NCBI GenBank assembly: GCA_963848375.1
Contig: CAWKDK010000004.1
Coordinates: 37,735-101,734 of the forward strand
DNA from: JAJPJE01 sp963848375
GTDB lineage: Bacteria > Acidobacteriota > Terriglobia > Terriglobales > Acidobacteriaceae
Direction of reading: 5' to 3'
DNA: 64,000 nt
Both the position numbers and the translations under genes were made by a program. The notes under the pieces are model-generated. The model ran no database searches and was not told where the DNA came from. It worked only from the letters and a program-made list of their open reading frames with translations. Every line of letters starts with the position of its first letter. The first letter of the stretch is position 1. Of the stretch, positions 19,142 to 27,833 are shown piece after piece.

Positions 19142-20809
19142 TCAATGAGGTTGATCTTTGGTTTTTGATATTGGGCGGACGGAGGTGCGCTTGACCGGCA
19201 ATTCTCCGCGGACCAAGTTAGGCAGTCCGCCTGCCGGGAAGAACGCCAGTAGCGCCAAACCGGACAGCGTGAAGAACGAAACCTTCAGGGCCAGGAGCCG
19301 CCCCTCGGTGTTGATGCGAACAGCTTCGTTCACCTGCTCGGGAGTTGCCGCGGTGCCCGCCAGGTTTCTTCGCAAATGATCATTCGTGACGAAGGGGACG
19401 TGGTCGAAATTCACTTCCATCTTCAGTTCGGTTGGAATCGTTTGATTGTGGATGAGATCGCGATGAACACTCGTTCCCAGCACGCCTACGACCAGCGCTC
19501 CCGCCAGCGCGGTACCTACGCCTGCTGCCAGGTTGTTCGTCGTACCCCGCAGCGAACCGACGTCTCCAGCCAATTCTTTCGGTGACGCCGTCACCAATAC
19601 GTTGAAGAGTACGGTAACCAGAGCACCTTCGCCGAGACCAGCCATGGTCATACTGACAATCACCATGAAGGTGTTCCACTCGTTGCGAATCACAACACCG
19701 AGAAGCGCTAATGCCACTGCGACGGCCAGGAAAGCATAACGGGCGATGAGCCGGGGGCTCATACGGTCATACAGACGCACGACAAAAACGGCAGCAGCAA
19801 AGCTCGCTAGAGAAAATGGAATTACCGCCACAGCGGTCTGCAACCCGGTACGGCCCTGAACAATTTGCAGATAAAGCGGGATCAGGAAGGTAATGGCGGA
19901 ACCGGCTGCGCCGATAACAAGGATGCATAGCACTGCGGATCGCTCCTTCGGAGTATCGACTACATCCAGAGAGATGAGCGCAGCTTTTCCTGACTCCTGG
20001 CGCCTCTTTGACCAGACGTAGAATGCCTGCAACAGGAAAATGCCGCACACGATCATGATGGGAGCCGGAGACATAGCGAATATGGTGAAGGGCGCCGCGC
20101 TCCCCGCTAGCAATAGACCCCATTGAGCGATATTGTTCGCGCCCATGCTGATGAGAAAGACTCCGGCAGCCGCTAAAATCACGCCGATCTTATCGATGTT
20201 GACACTCGACGAGCTCTCGACCGGGTTCAGCCTGTCGCTGAGCTTAAAGATGAAGGCGGCCAGCAGCGCCAGAAACCCAAATGTATATCGCCACCCGATC
20301 CATGTAGAAAGAGCACCGGCAATCAGGAATGCCAGCACAATACCCATCGCCTGGGCGCCACCGAGCCACCCTAATGCCTTCTCCTGCTGACTCCCCCTGT
20401 AGTTCTCGGCGATGAGCACGACGAGCACGGGAACTAATGCGGCCGCTGCAATTCCCGCGAGCACCTGGGCAAGAATCAGCATCACCTTGCCCGAACTGAA
20501 TGCCATGACCAGCATGGCTACGCCAAAAAGCAACACCATCGCGCGAAATGTGCGGCGCGATCCGAAGATCTGTCCGATCCTCGCTCCCAGCATGATTAAA
20601 CCGGCAACTACCAGGGAATAGGTGACGATTGCGGTCGCAACGGCGGTAGCAGGTACGCTGAAACTGGAAACGATTCCGTCAATCGACACCTGTAATGAGG
20701 AGACATTGAAGATCATCAGGATTTGCGCCATCGCGATGACCAACATCGGCAACCATGAAGCCTGAGGCTCGGCTGCGGCGTGAATTTCCGATACTCGCTG
20801 AGTTGCCAT
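19142..20809 (-). CDS. MFS transporter, DHA2-like (14 helix) exporter
   Basis: This 555-residue major facilitator resembles the DHA2 drug/H+ antiporter group. Hydrophobic segments fit 14 helices. The first helix contains 'LMIFNVSSLQVSIDGI' and the loop between helices 2 and 3 has the A-motif-like 'GARIGQIFGSRRTFRA'. The fifth-helix region 'GGAQAMGIVLAFLIAGALSTWIGWRYTF' carries the motif C pattern of antiporters. A soluble loop of about 60 residues near 450-510 is unusual but seen in this group. ATG 20809 is preferred over a TTG at 20824 because GGAG lies seven bases upstream. The substrate is unknown. Confidence 0.88.
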   Translation of the reverse strand: MATQRVSEIHAAAEPQASWLPMLVIAMAQILMIFNVSSLQVSIDGIVSSFSVPATAVATAIVTYSLVVAGLIMLGARIGQIFGSRRTFRAMVLLFGVAMLVMAFSSGKVMLILAQVLAGIAAAALVPVLVVLIAENYRGSQQEKALGWLGGAQAMGIVLAFLIAGALSTWIGWRYTFGFLALLAAFIFKLSDRLNPVESSSSVNIDKIGVILAAAGVFLISMGANNIAQWGLLLAGSAAPFTIFAMSPAPIMIVCGIFLLQAFYVWSKRRQESGKAALISLDVVDTPKERSAVLCILVIGAAGSAITFLIPLYLQIVQGRTGLQTAVAVIPFSLASFAAAVFVVRLYDRMSPRLIARYAFLAVAVALALLGVVIRNEWNTFMVIVSMTMAGLGEGALVTVLFNVLVTASPKELAGDVGSLRGTTNNLAAGVGTALAGALVVGVLGTSVHRDLIHNQTIPTELKMEVNFDHVPFVTNDHLRRNLAGTAATPEQVNEAVRINTEGRLLALKVSFFTLSGLALLAFFPAGGLPNLVRGELPVKRTSVRPISKTKDQPH

Positions 20810-20869
20810 GGCGGTGCTCCCCAATTGCGGCTACTGGTTCCGATGATTCCAGAAATGCTATCGGCTGCA

Positions 20870-21874
20870 TCAGGCGGCAGGGCGGGACGCAAACAGGTTC
20901 AGCCCCAATCGCTCGGACAGGAACTTGGTTGCAAGCTGACCTCTCACGCTGTTTCCAGCTTCGTCCAGCGGTGGTGCGAACGTTCCTACTCCTCCCTTTC
21001 CAGGGGCGATAGTCACAATGCCGCCGCTGACTCCACTCTTGCCCGGTAATCCAACCTCGTAAAGCCAATCACCTGACTGCTCATACATTCCTGCTGTAGC
21101 TAACGCTGCGAGCACACGTTTACATCGCTCTGCATCGATCACCCGTTCTCTCGTCATCGGATTCACTCCGCCGTCAGCCAGCGTTGCACCCATGACTGCG
21201 AGATCCTTCACCGTCACATTTAGAGAGCACTGTTTCGTATACACATCAGTCGCTTCGAACGGATCGAAATACATTCGGCCGTAACTCTCCAGCAGACGCG
21301 CGATGCCCTGATTCCTCTGATTGTTAGCCGCTTCCGACGCGTACACCTCCTCGTCCAGCAACAACTCTCGTCCTGCAAAGTGCGAGAGTCCTTGCTGGAT
21401 GAAGCGCCACTTCTCATCAGGAGTTTTTCCCGGAGCCAGGCTGGTGGTCGCGATCGCTCCGGCATTTACCATCGGATTCATTGTGCGCGTTTCATTCAAC
21501 TCCACAGCCATCACCGAGTTGAAAGGCAGCCCGGTACTATTGACGCCAATCTTCCTGCGCGCCTCGCCACCGCCAAGCGCCTGACATACAAGCGCGAATA
21601 CAAATGGCTTTGCGATACTCTGTATCGAGAACTCGTAATCAGCGTCGCCCGCGCTGTAAACTGTGCCGTCGATTCCGGCCACACACAAGCCGAACAGCTG
21701 GCGCGGAGCTCTCGCCAGTGCAGGAATGTAGTCTGCTACTTTCCCTTCATCAACGGTTACGAACTTTGCATGCACTTCAGCGATCAACGAACGTATGAGA
21801 TCGGATGGGGGCAAACTTCCTGTTGAGACTGTAGATGGGCCTAGGTTCTCTTCAGCATAGAAGCGAGTGTACAT
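20870..21874 (-). CDS. glsA: Glutaminase
   Basis: This 334-residue serine-type glutaminase hydrolyses glutamine to glutamate and ammonium. The catalytic Ser-x-x-Lys pair is in 'SIQSIAKPF' near residue 85. Other family blocks are 'EPFNS'-like 'GLPFNSVMAVEL', 'NPMVNAGAIATTSL' and 'GLPGKSGVSGGI'. Length is a little above the usual ~310 because of a short N-terminal extension. It fits the amide-nitrogen breakdown theme of the neighbouring asparaginase and aspartase genes and the nearby GlnK/AmtB pair. It is divergent from the porin gene across a 513-base gap. Confidence 0.95.
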   Translation of the reverse strand: MYTRFYAEENLGPSTVSTGSLPPSDLIRSLIAEVHAKFVTVDEGKVADYIPALARAPRQLFGLCVAGIDGTVYSAGDADYEFSIQSIAKPFVFALVCQALGGGEARRKIGVNSTGLPFNSVMAVELNETRTMNPMVNAGAIATTSLAPGKTPDEKWRFIQQGLSHFAGRELLLDEEVYASEAANNQRNQGIARLLESYGRMYFDPFEATDVYTKQCSLNVTVKDLAVMGATLADGGVNPMTRERVIDAERCKRVLAALATAGMYEQSGDWLYEVGLPGKSGVSGGIVTIAPGKGGVGTFAPPLDEAGNSVRGQLATKFLSERLGLNLFASRPAA

Positions 21875-22387
21875 ACCTACTTCTCCGCAGCCCTTGTCGT
21901 GTTGGGGAAACCGGGAATGAATACCTTGAATTCAGCGCCTCGCTAAACTCCTGCCTTCAGATGCCGCGGAAATTTGTTAAGCAGCATCACTAACAAATCG
22001 GCGACGCAGAGCTCACCGAAGTAAGAAGCTGGTCGACATCTCTGCCTTCGTGTTTGCAGAGTTGCCCGAATATCCAGCACCGAGTGGAAACCCGGAAGGA
22101 ATTCTGTCCATCTCACTCCGACATCATGCCTGCTGGCGAGAAACACGCGCCTGCTGGCGTGGATGCGCACGCAACGTCGCGTTAAACAATCACTCAACTC
22201 ACAGCCGCTCTGTTGTGCGGCTTGGCCTTCGGTATGGTGAACGGGATTTTTCATCGGCCTACCATGAGCCGCTCGATCTTTTCAGAGCAACTGGACGCTG
22301 GGACGTGTCTCTCCATCTCCCGCGATGACTCTGCTTTCGGAATAGCGCACACGGTGTCTACGACGACCTGAACAATGGAGGACAGCT
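21875..22387. promoter_or_regulatory. Divergent intergenic region with 10-bp direct repeats
   Basis: This 513-base gap between the glutaminase and porin starts should hold both promoters. The sequence CCTGCTGGCG occurs at 22129-22138 and again at 22150-22159, a 21-base spacing (two helical turns) that suits a dimeric regulator. No gene is convincing here: a 103-codon minus-strand frame (21943-22254) has no protein-like composition. The porin start has GGAGG eight bases upstream. Confidence 0.4.
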
Positions 22388-23857
22388 ATGCACGGGACAT
22401 GGAAAACAATACCCCTGCTTTTTTTGCTGCTGCTTTGCGGCGCGAGACAGATGTCGGCTCAGGAAGCTGGTGTCACCCAGGACGAAGCGGTGCGTAAGCT
22501 GCAGACGAGGATGGATGAGCTGAAGGCCCAAATGGCCGAAATTCAATCTGAATTGAATGCGATCCATCCAACCAAGCTTCCAGAGCCTGGTTCGATCGTG
22601 AGCACGCCAGTGCTACCAATAGTGAAGCTAACTCCGGAGCAACAGAAGGAAGCGATAGGCAAGGCCACCGAGAATCACCAGACCTTCGCACAGGATGAGG
22701 AGGACGCACCGCGTCTCTATAACGCCCCACTCGAGCCCACCTATCCCGGTTTCTTTCTCCTGCCCGGCACCAAAACCATACTGCGTCTCGACGGATCGGC
22801 ACGAACCGACTTCATTTATGACTTGAAAACTCCGGTACTGGGAGATTCGTTTGTTCCATCGTCGATACCGATCCCTGGGCAGTCCGGACCTGGAAATTTT
22901 CAGGCTAGCATTCGCGGAAGCCGCGTTATGGCGGACTTTCGCATTCCTGTCGGTGACACTAAGGCTGCACGAACATTCATCCAGCTCGACTTCTTCGGCG
23001 CCAATGGCGCGACCGCACCGCGGCTACGCCACTTCTACGCGCAGCTCGACAACGTTCTCGTCGGCCAAACGTTTACCAACTTTATGGATCCCGATGCGTT
23101 CGCGGACTCGCTCGACACTCAGGGAGCGAATTCCGCGGTTAGCGTGCGTATTCCCCAAGCCAGATACAGCTTCGGACTAGGTGGCGGCGCAAGCGCCTAT
23201 GTCTCCGTCGAGATTCCGTCGACCTCAGCTAACTTTTCAATCGCCGGCACTCCCGTCACTCCCACCACCCCCGCGCCCGACGGTGCACTCCGTGTTCGAA
23301 ATGAATGGAAGCGCGGGCACATTCAGCTTGCCAGTGTCTTTAGAGATCTGGCTGTGCAGCTGCCCAATGGTCCTCACGAGTCCGTATTTGGCTGGGGCCT
23401 GAACGCGACCGGTGGCATCGAGTTATTCGGCAGGGACAACATCGTTCTTGGAGTTGCTTACGGCCATGGAATGGCGCGCTATGTTGGCGACACGGCGCCT
23501 CTGGGTCTAGACGTAGCCCCCATATCGGCGACGAACCTGTCTCTAAAAGCACTCCCACTCTTTGCAACCTACGGCAGTTATCAGCACTACTGGTCTCCGG
23601 TTCTACGATCGAACGCGACGGTCGGGTTTGTGCAGCTACAGAATACTGACTTCCAGCCGCTCACCACGTATCACAAGAGCACCTATTCTTCCGTCAACCT
23701 GATCTGGAATATCGTGGGCAGCTTGGATTTTGGCGGCGAGTTTCTCTATGGGTGGGTGCAGGAGAAGAGTGGCGCCGGTGGTAATGATCCACGTTTTCAA
23801 CTCACGGGTAGGTACACCTTTGTGAAACTACATCCGAAGGAAGAACAAGCCCCTTAG
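22388..23857 (+). CDS. Outer-membrane porin, DcaP-like
   Basis: This 489-residue outer-membrane protein has a signal peptide cut near 'MSAQ|EAG' and a short coiled coil (about residues 35-62, 'VRKLQTRMDELKAQMAEIQ'). A beta-barrel follows with many alternating strands. The central block 'FADSLDTQGANSAVSVRIPQ' resembles DcaP-type porins, trimeric channels with N-terminal coiled coils that pass small anionic solutes such as dicarboxylates or peptides. It ends with an aromatic strand ('RYTFVKL') plus a short tail. The solute is not known. It is transcribed alone towards the glnK gene. Confidence 0.8.
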   Translation: MHGTWKTIPLLFLLLLCGARQMSAQEAGVTQDEAVRKLQTRMDELKAQMAEIQSELNAIHPTKLPEPGSIVSTPVLPIVKLTPEQQKEAIGKATENHQTFAQDEEDAPRLYNAPLEPTYPGFFLLPGTKTILRLDGSARTDFIYDLKTPVLGDSFVPSSIPIPGQSGPGNFQASIRGSRVMADFRIPVGDTKAARTFIQLDFFGANGATAPRLRHFYAQLDNVLVGQTFTNFMDPDAFADSLDTQGANSAVSVRIPQARYSFGLGGGASAYVSVEIPSTSANFSIAGTPVTPTTPAPDGALRVRNEWKRGHIQLASVFRDLAVQLPNGPHESVFGWGLNATGGIELFGRDNIVLGVAYGHGMARYVGDTAPLGLDVAPISATNLSLKALPLFATYGSYQHYWSPVLRSNATVGFVQLQNTDFQPLTTYHKSTYSSVNLIWNIVGSLDFGGEFLYGWVQEKSGAGGNDPRFQLTGRYTFVKLHPKEEQAP

Positions 23858-23950
23858 CAAGATGATGACTATAGCCGTGATCGCAACTACAGAGCTTCGG
23901 CGTGACGAACGATTCGGTTGGAGATTACTAGATCGTAGTGGAATCAAAAG

Positions 23951-23972
23951 AGCCCGGCTCTTCAGCCGGGCT
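23951..23972 (-). terminator. Intrinsic terminator for the glnK transcript
   Basis: A perfect eight-base-pair stem (AGCCCGGC with GCCGGGCT) encloses a six-base loop. Read on the minus strand it is followed by CTTTTGAT, a short T tract, which fits the 3' end of the amtB-glnK transcript. It lies 40 bases past the glnK stop and 93 past the convergent porin stop. Confidence 0.75.
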
Positions 23973-24012
23973 GGAAGGTGCAAGCAGCTAGACCATCAAC
24001 GATACTTTCTGA

Positions 24013-24351
24013 CTACAGCGCTGCAACTCCGCGCTCCTGGTTGCGAATTCGGATCGCCTCAGTGACTTTGTAGAGGAAGATTTTGCCGTCGCCAATCTTG
24101 CCAGTTCCGGCGTTATTGACGATCGCGTCGATTGCGGAATCGACCAGATTATCTGCCAAAACCATTTCAATCTTAATTTTTGGCAGCAGATCAATGGCAT
24201 ATTCTCTGCCGCGATAGGTTTCGCTATGACCTTTTTGCCTTCCGTGTCCCCGAACATCTGACACGGTCATGCCTTCAACTCCCAACTGCATCAGCGCGTC
24301 CTTCACCGTGTCGAACCGCGCGGGCTGAATGATCGCTTCAATCTTTGTCAT
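24013..24351 (-). CDS. glnK: Nitrogen regulatory protein P-II
   Basis: This 112-residue P-II signalling protein binds ATP, ADP and 2-oxoglutarate and blocks the AmtB channel when nitrogen is plentiful. The T-loop 'HSETYRGREYAIDLLPK' includes the modifiable tyrosine, and the B-loop 'TGKIGDGKIF' is intact. Two ATGs are adjacent. Starting at the second gives exactly 112 residues and puts the T-loop tyrosine at position 51, the classical uridylylation site, so 24351 is chosen. AGAGGAT lies just upstream. It directly follows amtB on the same strand, the standard pairing; glnK rather than glnB is inferred from that. Confidence 0.95.
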   Translation of the reverse strand: MTKIEAIIQPARFDTVKDALMQLGVEGMTVSDVRGHGRQKGHSETYRGREYAIDLLPKIKIEMVLADNLVDSAIDAIVNNAGTGKIGDGKIFLYKVTEAIRIRNQERGVAAL

Positions 24352-24482
24352 CATATCTATCCTCTGTCTGACTCATGCTGAGCAAACGGCTGCATTGCCA
24401 AATTGTGATCCGACTCCCCCGAGTTCGCACAGCAGATTCTCTGTGGACCGGGGGAGGCGGAAACTCATTTAACGGCGTTCTT

Positions 24483-26108
24483 CTAAGACGCCGCGTTGCG
24501 TAGCGCTGCCGCTGTGGCAACAGATGCTGATGCCCGCTCGGGCAGGGCTTGTGCCATACCAGCCGGTGCACCAAGCGCGGAAATGACGTATTCCGGATAA
24601 GCGGAAATACCGTGCTCGTGCAGATCGAGACCGTACTCCTCGCCCTCTCTCGATACGCGCAACAAACCCGTTGCATTCACTGCCAACATCAACACCATCG
24701 CGACTCCAAAAGTAGCCAGAGTAATCACCGCGCTGCCGATAGCTTGAGCAACCAGTACCTGTGTACCGCCGCCGTAGAACAAGCCTCTCAGCGGAGCAGA
24801 GTTATCGGGAGTGATGGGACCAGTCGCTCCATATCTTCCGCAAGCAAACAGGCCCAGTGAAAGCGTTCCCCAAATGCCGCAGATGCCGTGAACCGGAACC
24901 GCACCGATCGGATCGTCAATGCGCAACCATTCCAGCAGTTCGACGCCGAGCACGACGATCACTCCAGCGACGCCGCCCAAAAGAATCGCGCCCGTCGGAC
25001 TAACCCAGTAGCAAGGACAAGTTATCGCCACCAGTCCAGCCAGGAAGCCATTCGTCGTGAATCCAGCGTCCCACTTCTTGCTCGACATGTACGCCCAAAA
25101 CATTGCAGTCAAGCCGGCTGCGCACGCCGCCAGAGTGGTGTTCGCGGCGACTCGCCCGACACCTTCGAAGTCCATGGCGGAGAGCGTGCTGCCCGGATTG
25201 AATCCATACCAGCCAAACCACAGGATCAGACCGCCGGTGACTGCTATGGTCAGATCATGCGGCAGCATCGGTGCGCCGCCATCACGCTTGAACTTGCGGC
25301 CAAGTCTTGGACCCAGCACGATGGAACCGGCAAGTGCGATGAAACCGCCAATCGTATGAACCACTGTCGATCCGGCGAAATCATGGAAACCCATGCCCAG
25401 CTTCGTATAGAAGTGTCCGTCGCTGCCCATCAGTGCGAGCCACCCATCCGGACCCCAGGCCCAGTGTCCGATGATCGGATAGATGAAGCCCGAGACACCG
25501 ACGCTGTAGAGCAGATCACCCACGAATCCCGTGCGGCCGATCATCGCGCCCGAGGTGATCGTCGAGCAGGTGTCAGCGAAGGCGAACTGGAATAGCCAGA
25601 AGCCCAGGAACGCCACACCCGTCGTTTCATAAGTTGCGGGCGCACCTTGCAGGAAGAACCAGTGATACCCGATGAAACCATTGCCGTGGCTGAACATAAA
25701 CGCGAAACCGAAGGCGTAGAAGAGAAGGCCGCAAAGGCATGTGTCGACGACGCATTCCATCAGCACGTTCACAGTTTCGCGGGAACGACAGAAGCCGGCT
25801 TCCAGCATCGTGAAACCAACCTGCATGCCGAACACGAGAAACGCAGCAATGAGCGTCCAGGCAGTGTTCACCGGGTTCACTACATCGGCAGCCTTCACGT
25901 CGGGAGTACCGCTTTGCGCGAATACGTGCGTAAAGAACAAGCCGGTGGTGACGACCATGAACAGCAGGACGAGACCAACGCCCATCAGTTTGCCCGTCAG
26001 CAGCAGTCTTCCGTATCTGCGCCACTCGGGATCACGTAACCGCTCGGCCAGTCGGGAGAGCTTCTGGGAGTAGGAAAGCCTTTCTCCCGGTTTCACAATT
26101 ACAGACAT
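24483..26108 (-). CDS. amtB: Ammonium transporter with N-terminal extension
   Basis: This 541-residue Amt-family ammonium channel of the inner membrane has both pore histidines in their usual settings: 'FHDFAGSTVVH' near residue 245 and 'VPVHGICGIWG' near residue 405. The helix-one motif 'VNTAWTLIAAFLVFGMQVGFTMLEAGF' is also present. The protein is about 80 residues longer than typical bacterial Amt proteins at the N-terminus. It has a basic stretch and one hydrophobic segment ending 'FTHVFAQS' that reads as a cleavable signal peptide, as in some proteobacterial AmtB precursors. AAGGAG precedes the ATG. It is cotranscribed with glnK and probably follows the small gene at 26189-26647. Confidence 0.95.
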   Translation of the reverse strand: MSVIVKPGERLSYSQKLSRLAERLRDPEWRRYGRLLLTGKLMGVGLVLLFMVVTTGLFFTHVFAQSGTPDVKAADVVNPVNTAWTLIAAFLVFGMQVGFTMLEAGFCRSRETVNVLMECVVDTCLCGLLFYAFGFAFMFSHGNGFIGYHWFFLQGAPATYETTGVAFLGFWLFQFAFADTCSTITSGAMIGRTGFVGDLLYSVGVSGFIYPIIGHWAWGPDGWLALMGSDGHFYTKLGMGFHDFAGSTVVHTIGGFIALAGSIVLGPRLGRKFKRDGGAPMLPHDLTIAVTGGLILWFGWYGFNPGSTLSAMDFEGVGRVAANTTLAACAAGLTAMFWAYMSSKKWDAGFTTNGFLAGLVAITCPCYWVSPTGAILLGGVAGVIVVLGVELLEWLRIDDPIGAVPVHGICGIWGTLSLGLFACGRYGATGPITPDNSAPLRGLFYGGGTQVLVAQAIGSAVITLATFGVAMVLMLAVNATGLLRVSREGEEYGLDLHEHGISAYPEYVISALGAPAGMAQALPERASASVATAAALRNAAS

Positions 26109-26188
26109 AGGTTGGCTCCTTCGTTGGTGGTTTTCATTTTTGTTGGCAACTTCCTCTTAGCAAACTTGTGGCACATTGCTGCTCGCAC

Positions 26189-26647
26189 TTATCGAAGTAC
26201 TGCTTCTTCCGGACCAAGTACCCCCAGAATTCCATCCTCCAGCCAGAACCTCAGCCCACAAAGCCTGGCTCTCATCGCGGGAGACGGAACATTCGCCACC
26301 TCATCTCCGCGATCCACAATTCCTGCAATCACCAGCTCAGGGTCCGCATTTGTCATCTCGCGATAAATGCGAAAGGCCGCCGTTTGCACCTCCGGCAGAG
26401 CTCGAAATAACAATTCGCGCACCGCAATCGCATCGTGCAACGCCTGCTCGGAAGCGTGCCGCCGGCGGATCTGGGGCGGTAAACTCGCATCCCACGGATC
26501 ATGAGGGCGCGCGACCCAGTCACACTCGGCAAGCTCTCCCTGTAAATGAAACTTGAGTAATTTCATCGGCGCACGAGACAATTCCCCGAATTGCAATTTC
26601 CATCGGAACATTCGCACAAACTCGACCGCACTCCACAACTGCTTCAT
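26189..26647 (-). CDS. Conserved-looking protein of unknown function upstream of amtB
   Basis: This protein of about 152 residues was not recognised. It has no signal peptide or membrane helix and starts with basic and aromatic residues ('FRWKLQFGELSRAPMKLLKF'). It has a regular alternation suggesting a small alpha/beta fold, and acidic/tryptophan clusters such as 'ECDWVARPHDPWDA'. It lies 80 bases before amtB on the same strand and after the tandem hairpins, so it should share control with amtB and glnK. Codon positions look protein-coding, while opposite-strand frames do not. ATG 26647 is chosen over a GTG at 26656. Confidence 0.6.
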   Translation of the reverse strand: MKQLWSAVEFVRMFRWKLQFGELSRAPMKLLKFHLQGELAECDWVARPHDPWDASLPPQIRRRHASEQALHDAIAVRELLFRALPEVQTAAFRIYREMTNADPELVIAGIVDRGDEVANVPSPAMRARLCGLRFWLEDGILGVLGPEEAVLR

Positions 26648-26822
26648 CGGAAGCACGCCCCCATCCGCGTTGCGTCAAGGCAATTCTTGCTACTTAGAAA
26701 TTGCGAGCGTCTTCGCCCTGTGAGCACACCTTGGGCTTCACGGTTTCCAGTCGCCGACGCAGACAGACACACGTATCGCGAAGGACTTGGCCGTCTTAAA
26801 ACTCACAATTTGCTATGGATTC

Positions 26823-26871
26823 GGCACTTCGTCGTGCCCAAGAATCGCCTCTTCTCATCGTCGAAAAGAGG
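26823..26871 (-). promoter_or_regulatory. Tandem hairpins with matching GACGA hexaloops
   Basis: On the minus-strand RNA, hairpin P1 (26871 to 26848) has a nine-pair stem, including one G-U, and loop GACGAU. A nine-base linker follows. Hairpin P2 (26838 to 26823) has stem GGCAC/GUGCC and loop GACGAA. P1 pairs fully only as minus-strand RNA; on the plus strand the wobble becomes a C-A clash. It lies within the 341-base gap (26648-26988) between a GAF-ANTAR regulator gene and the amtB group, all on one strand. ANTAR proteins bind paired hexaloop hairpins. Their reported loops have A at position 1 and G at 4; these loops have G at both, so the match is partial. Nothing else was recognised in the gap. 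Confidence 0.45.
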
Positions 26872-26988
26872 GAATTACTCTGCTACTTGGAACTTGATGG
26901 TGCGATGTTGCGCTCACGAACCATCAGAGTCAAATTGAAACTTTCTATGAACGATATTCAGAGTTCTAATCGCACGTGCAGAAATGTC

Positions 26989-27720
26989 TTATTTGATCGC
27001 TTGCGAGAGCCCGCTCTTCACCGAGTACGTCAGCACGATCGCATCGGCGATGTCGCGCATCGATTTACGCCGCTCCTGGCTCTGCCGCTGCAGCATTGCA
27101 TAGGCAGCCTGCTCGCTGATCTTGAGTTCCTGCTGGAGGATTCCCTTCGCCCGCTCCACCAACTTGCGTGACTCCAGCTGTTTTGACAGCTGCGAGTTCT
27201 CGCCTTCCAGGCGTGCCAACTCCACTTCGGCGCCCACCAGGAACCCAAGCGTAGAGATAAGCCGCATCTCGTGGTCGGTATAAACGTGCGCTTCCCGATT
27301 CTGGAGATTGATTACCCCGACTAATCTCCCGCGACTGAATAGCGGAACCGACAAGAAGGATTCAAAGCGATCCTCGGGGAGTTCGTTGAAGAGCTGAAAT
27401 CGCGGATCTCGTGATGCGTGATCGGCCACTGCAACCGGCTCACAGTACTTCGCAACCCATCCAGTAATTCCCTGCCCGACTTTCAACTTCAGCCGATCCA
27501 CAGCTTCTGGATGTGGGTTCTTCGACGAACGCAGCACCAGGTCCTCGCCCTCCAGCACGTAAAGGAAGCACGAGTCACAGCGCACGATCGTCGCGACGAA
27601 GCTAACCACTTCTGCCAGGACATCGTGTAACTCAGCGGCGGCGATACGCGTCGCCACGTTATGCAACAGAGTGATGCCTGAATTTTCGGGAGTTGTCACT
27701 GTCTGGTTTAAAGCACTCAT
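26989..27720 (-). CDS. GAF-ANTAR antiterminator-type regulator
   Basis: This protein of about 243 residues has an N-terminal GAF sensor domain (about residues 20-165, with 'VGQGITGWVAKYCEPVAVAD' and 'FLSVPLFSRGRLVGVINLQNRE'). A short coiled coil follows, then a C-terminal ANTAR domain ('LVERAKGILQQELKISEQAAYAMLQRQSQ', about residues 185-220). ANTAR proteins bind paired RNA hairpins in leaders and prevent termination, often of nitrogen-assimilation genes. The GAF ligand is unknown. It lies upstream of amtB-glnK on the same strand with tandem hairpins between. The start is uncertain: ATG 27720 and 27759 and a TTG at 27807 are in frame. Confidence 0.85.
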   Translation of the reverse strand: MSALNQTVTTPENSGITLLHNVATRIAAAELHDVLAEVVSFVATIVRCDSCFLYVLEGEDLVLRSSKNPHPEAVDRLKLKVGQGITGWVAKYCEPVAVADHASRDPRFQLFNELPEDRFESFLSVPLFSRGRLVGVINLQNREAHVYTDHEMRLISTLGFLVGAEVELARLEGENSQLSKQLESRKLVERAKGILQQELKISEQAAYAMLQRQSQERRKSMRDIADAIVLTYSVKSGLSQAIK

Positions 27721-27833
27721 CAGGAACCGTTCCGGCGGAACGCACACTCCCGCCTCCATAGCCCCCAACGTTCTGATAACCGTAGCGACTCTGGACTGTG
27801 AGCACAATCATCCTTTGGTATAGTCAGCAAACT

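Noticed and set aside
21943..22254. 103-codon minus-strand frame between glutaminase and porin
   Set aside because: Arg/His/Cys-rich with no coherent secondary-structure pattern and no ribosome-binding site.
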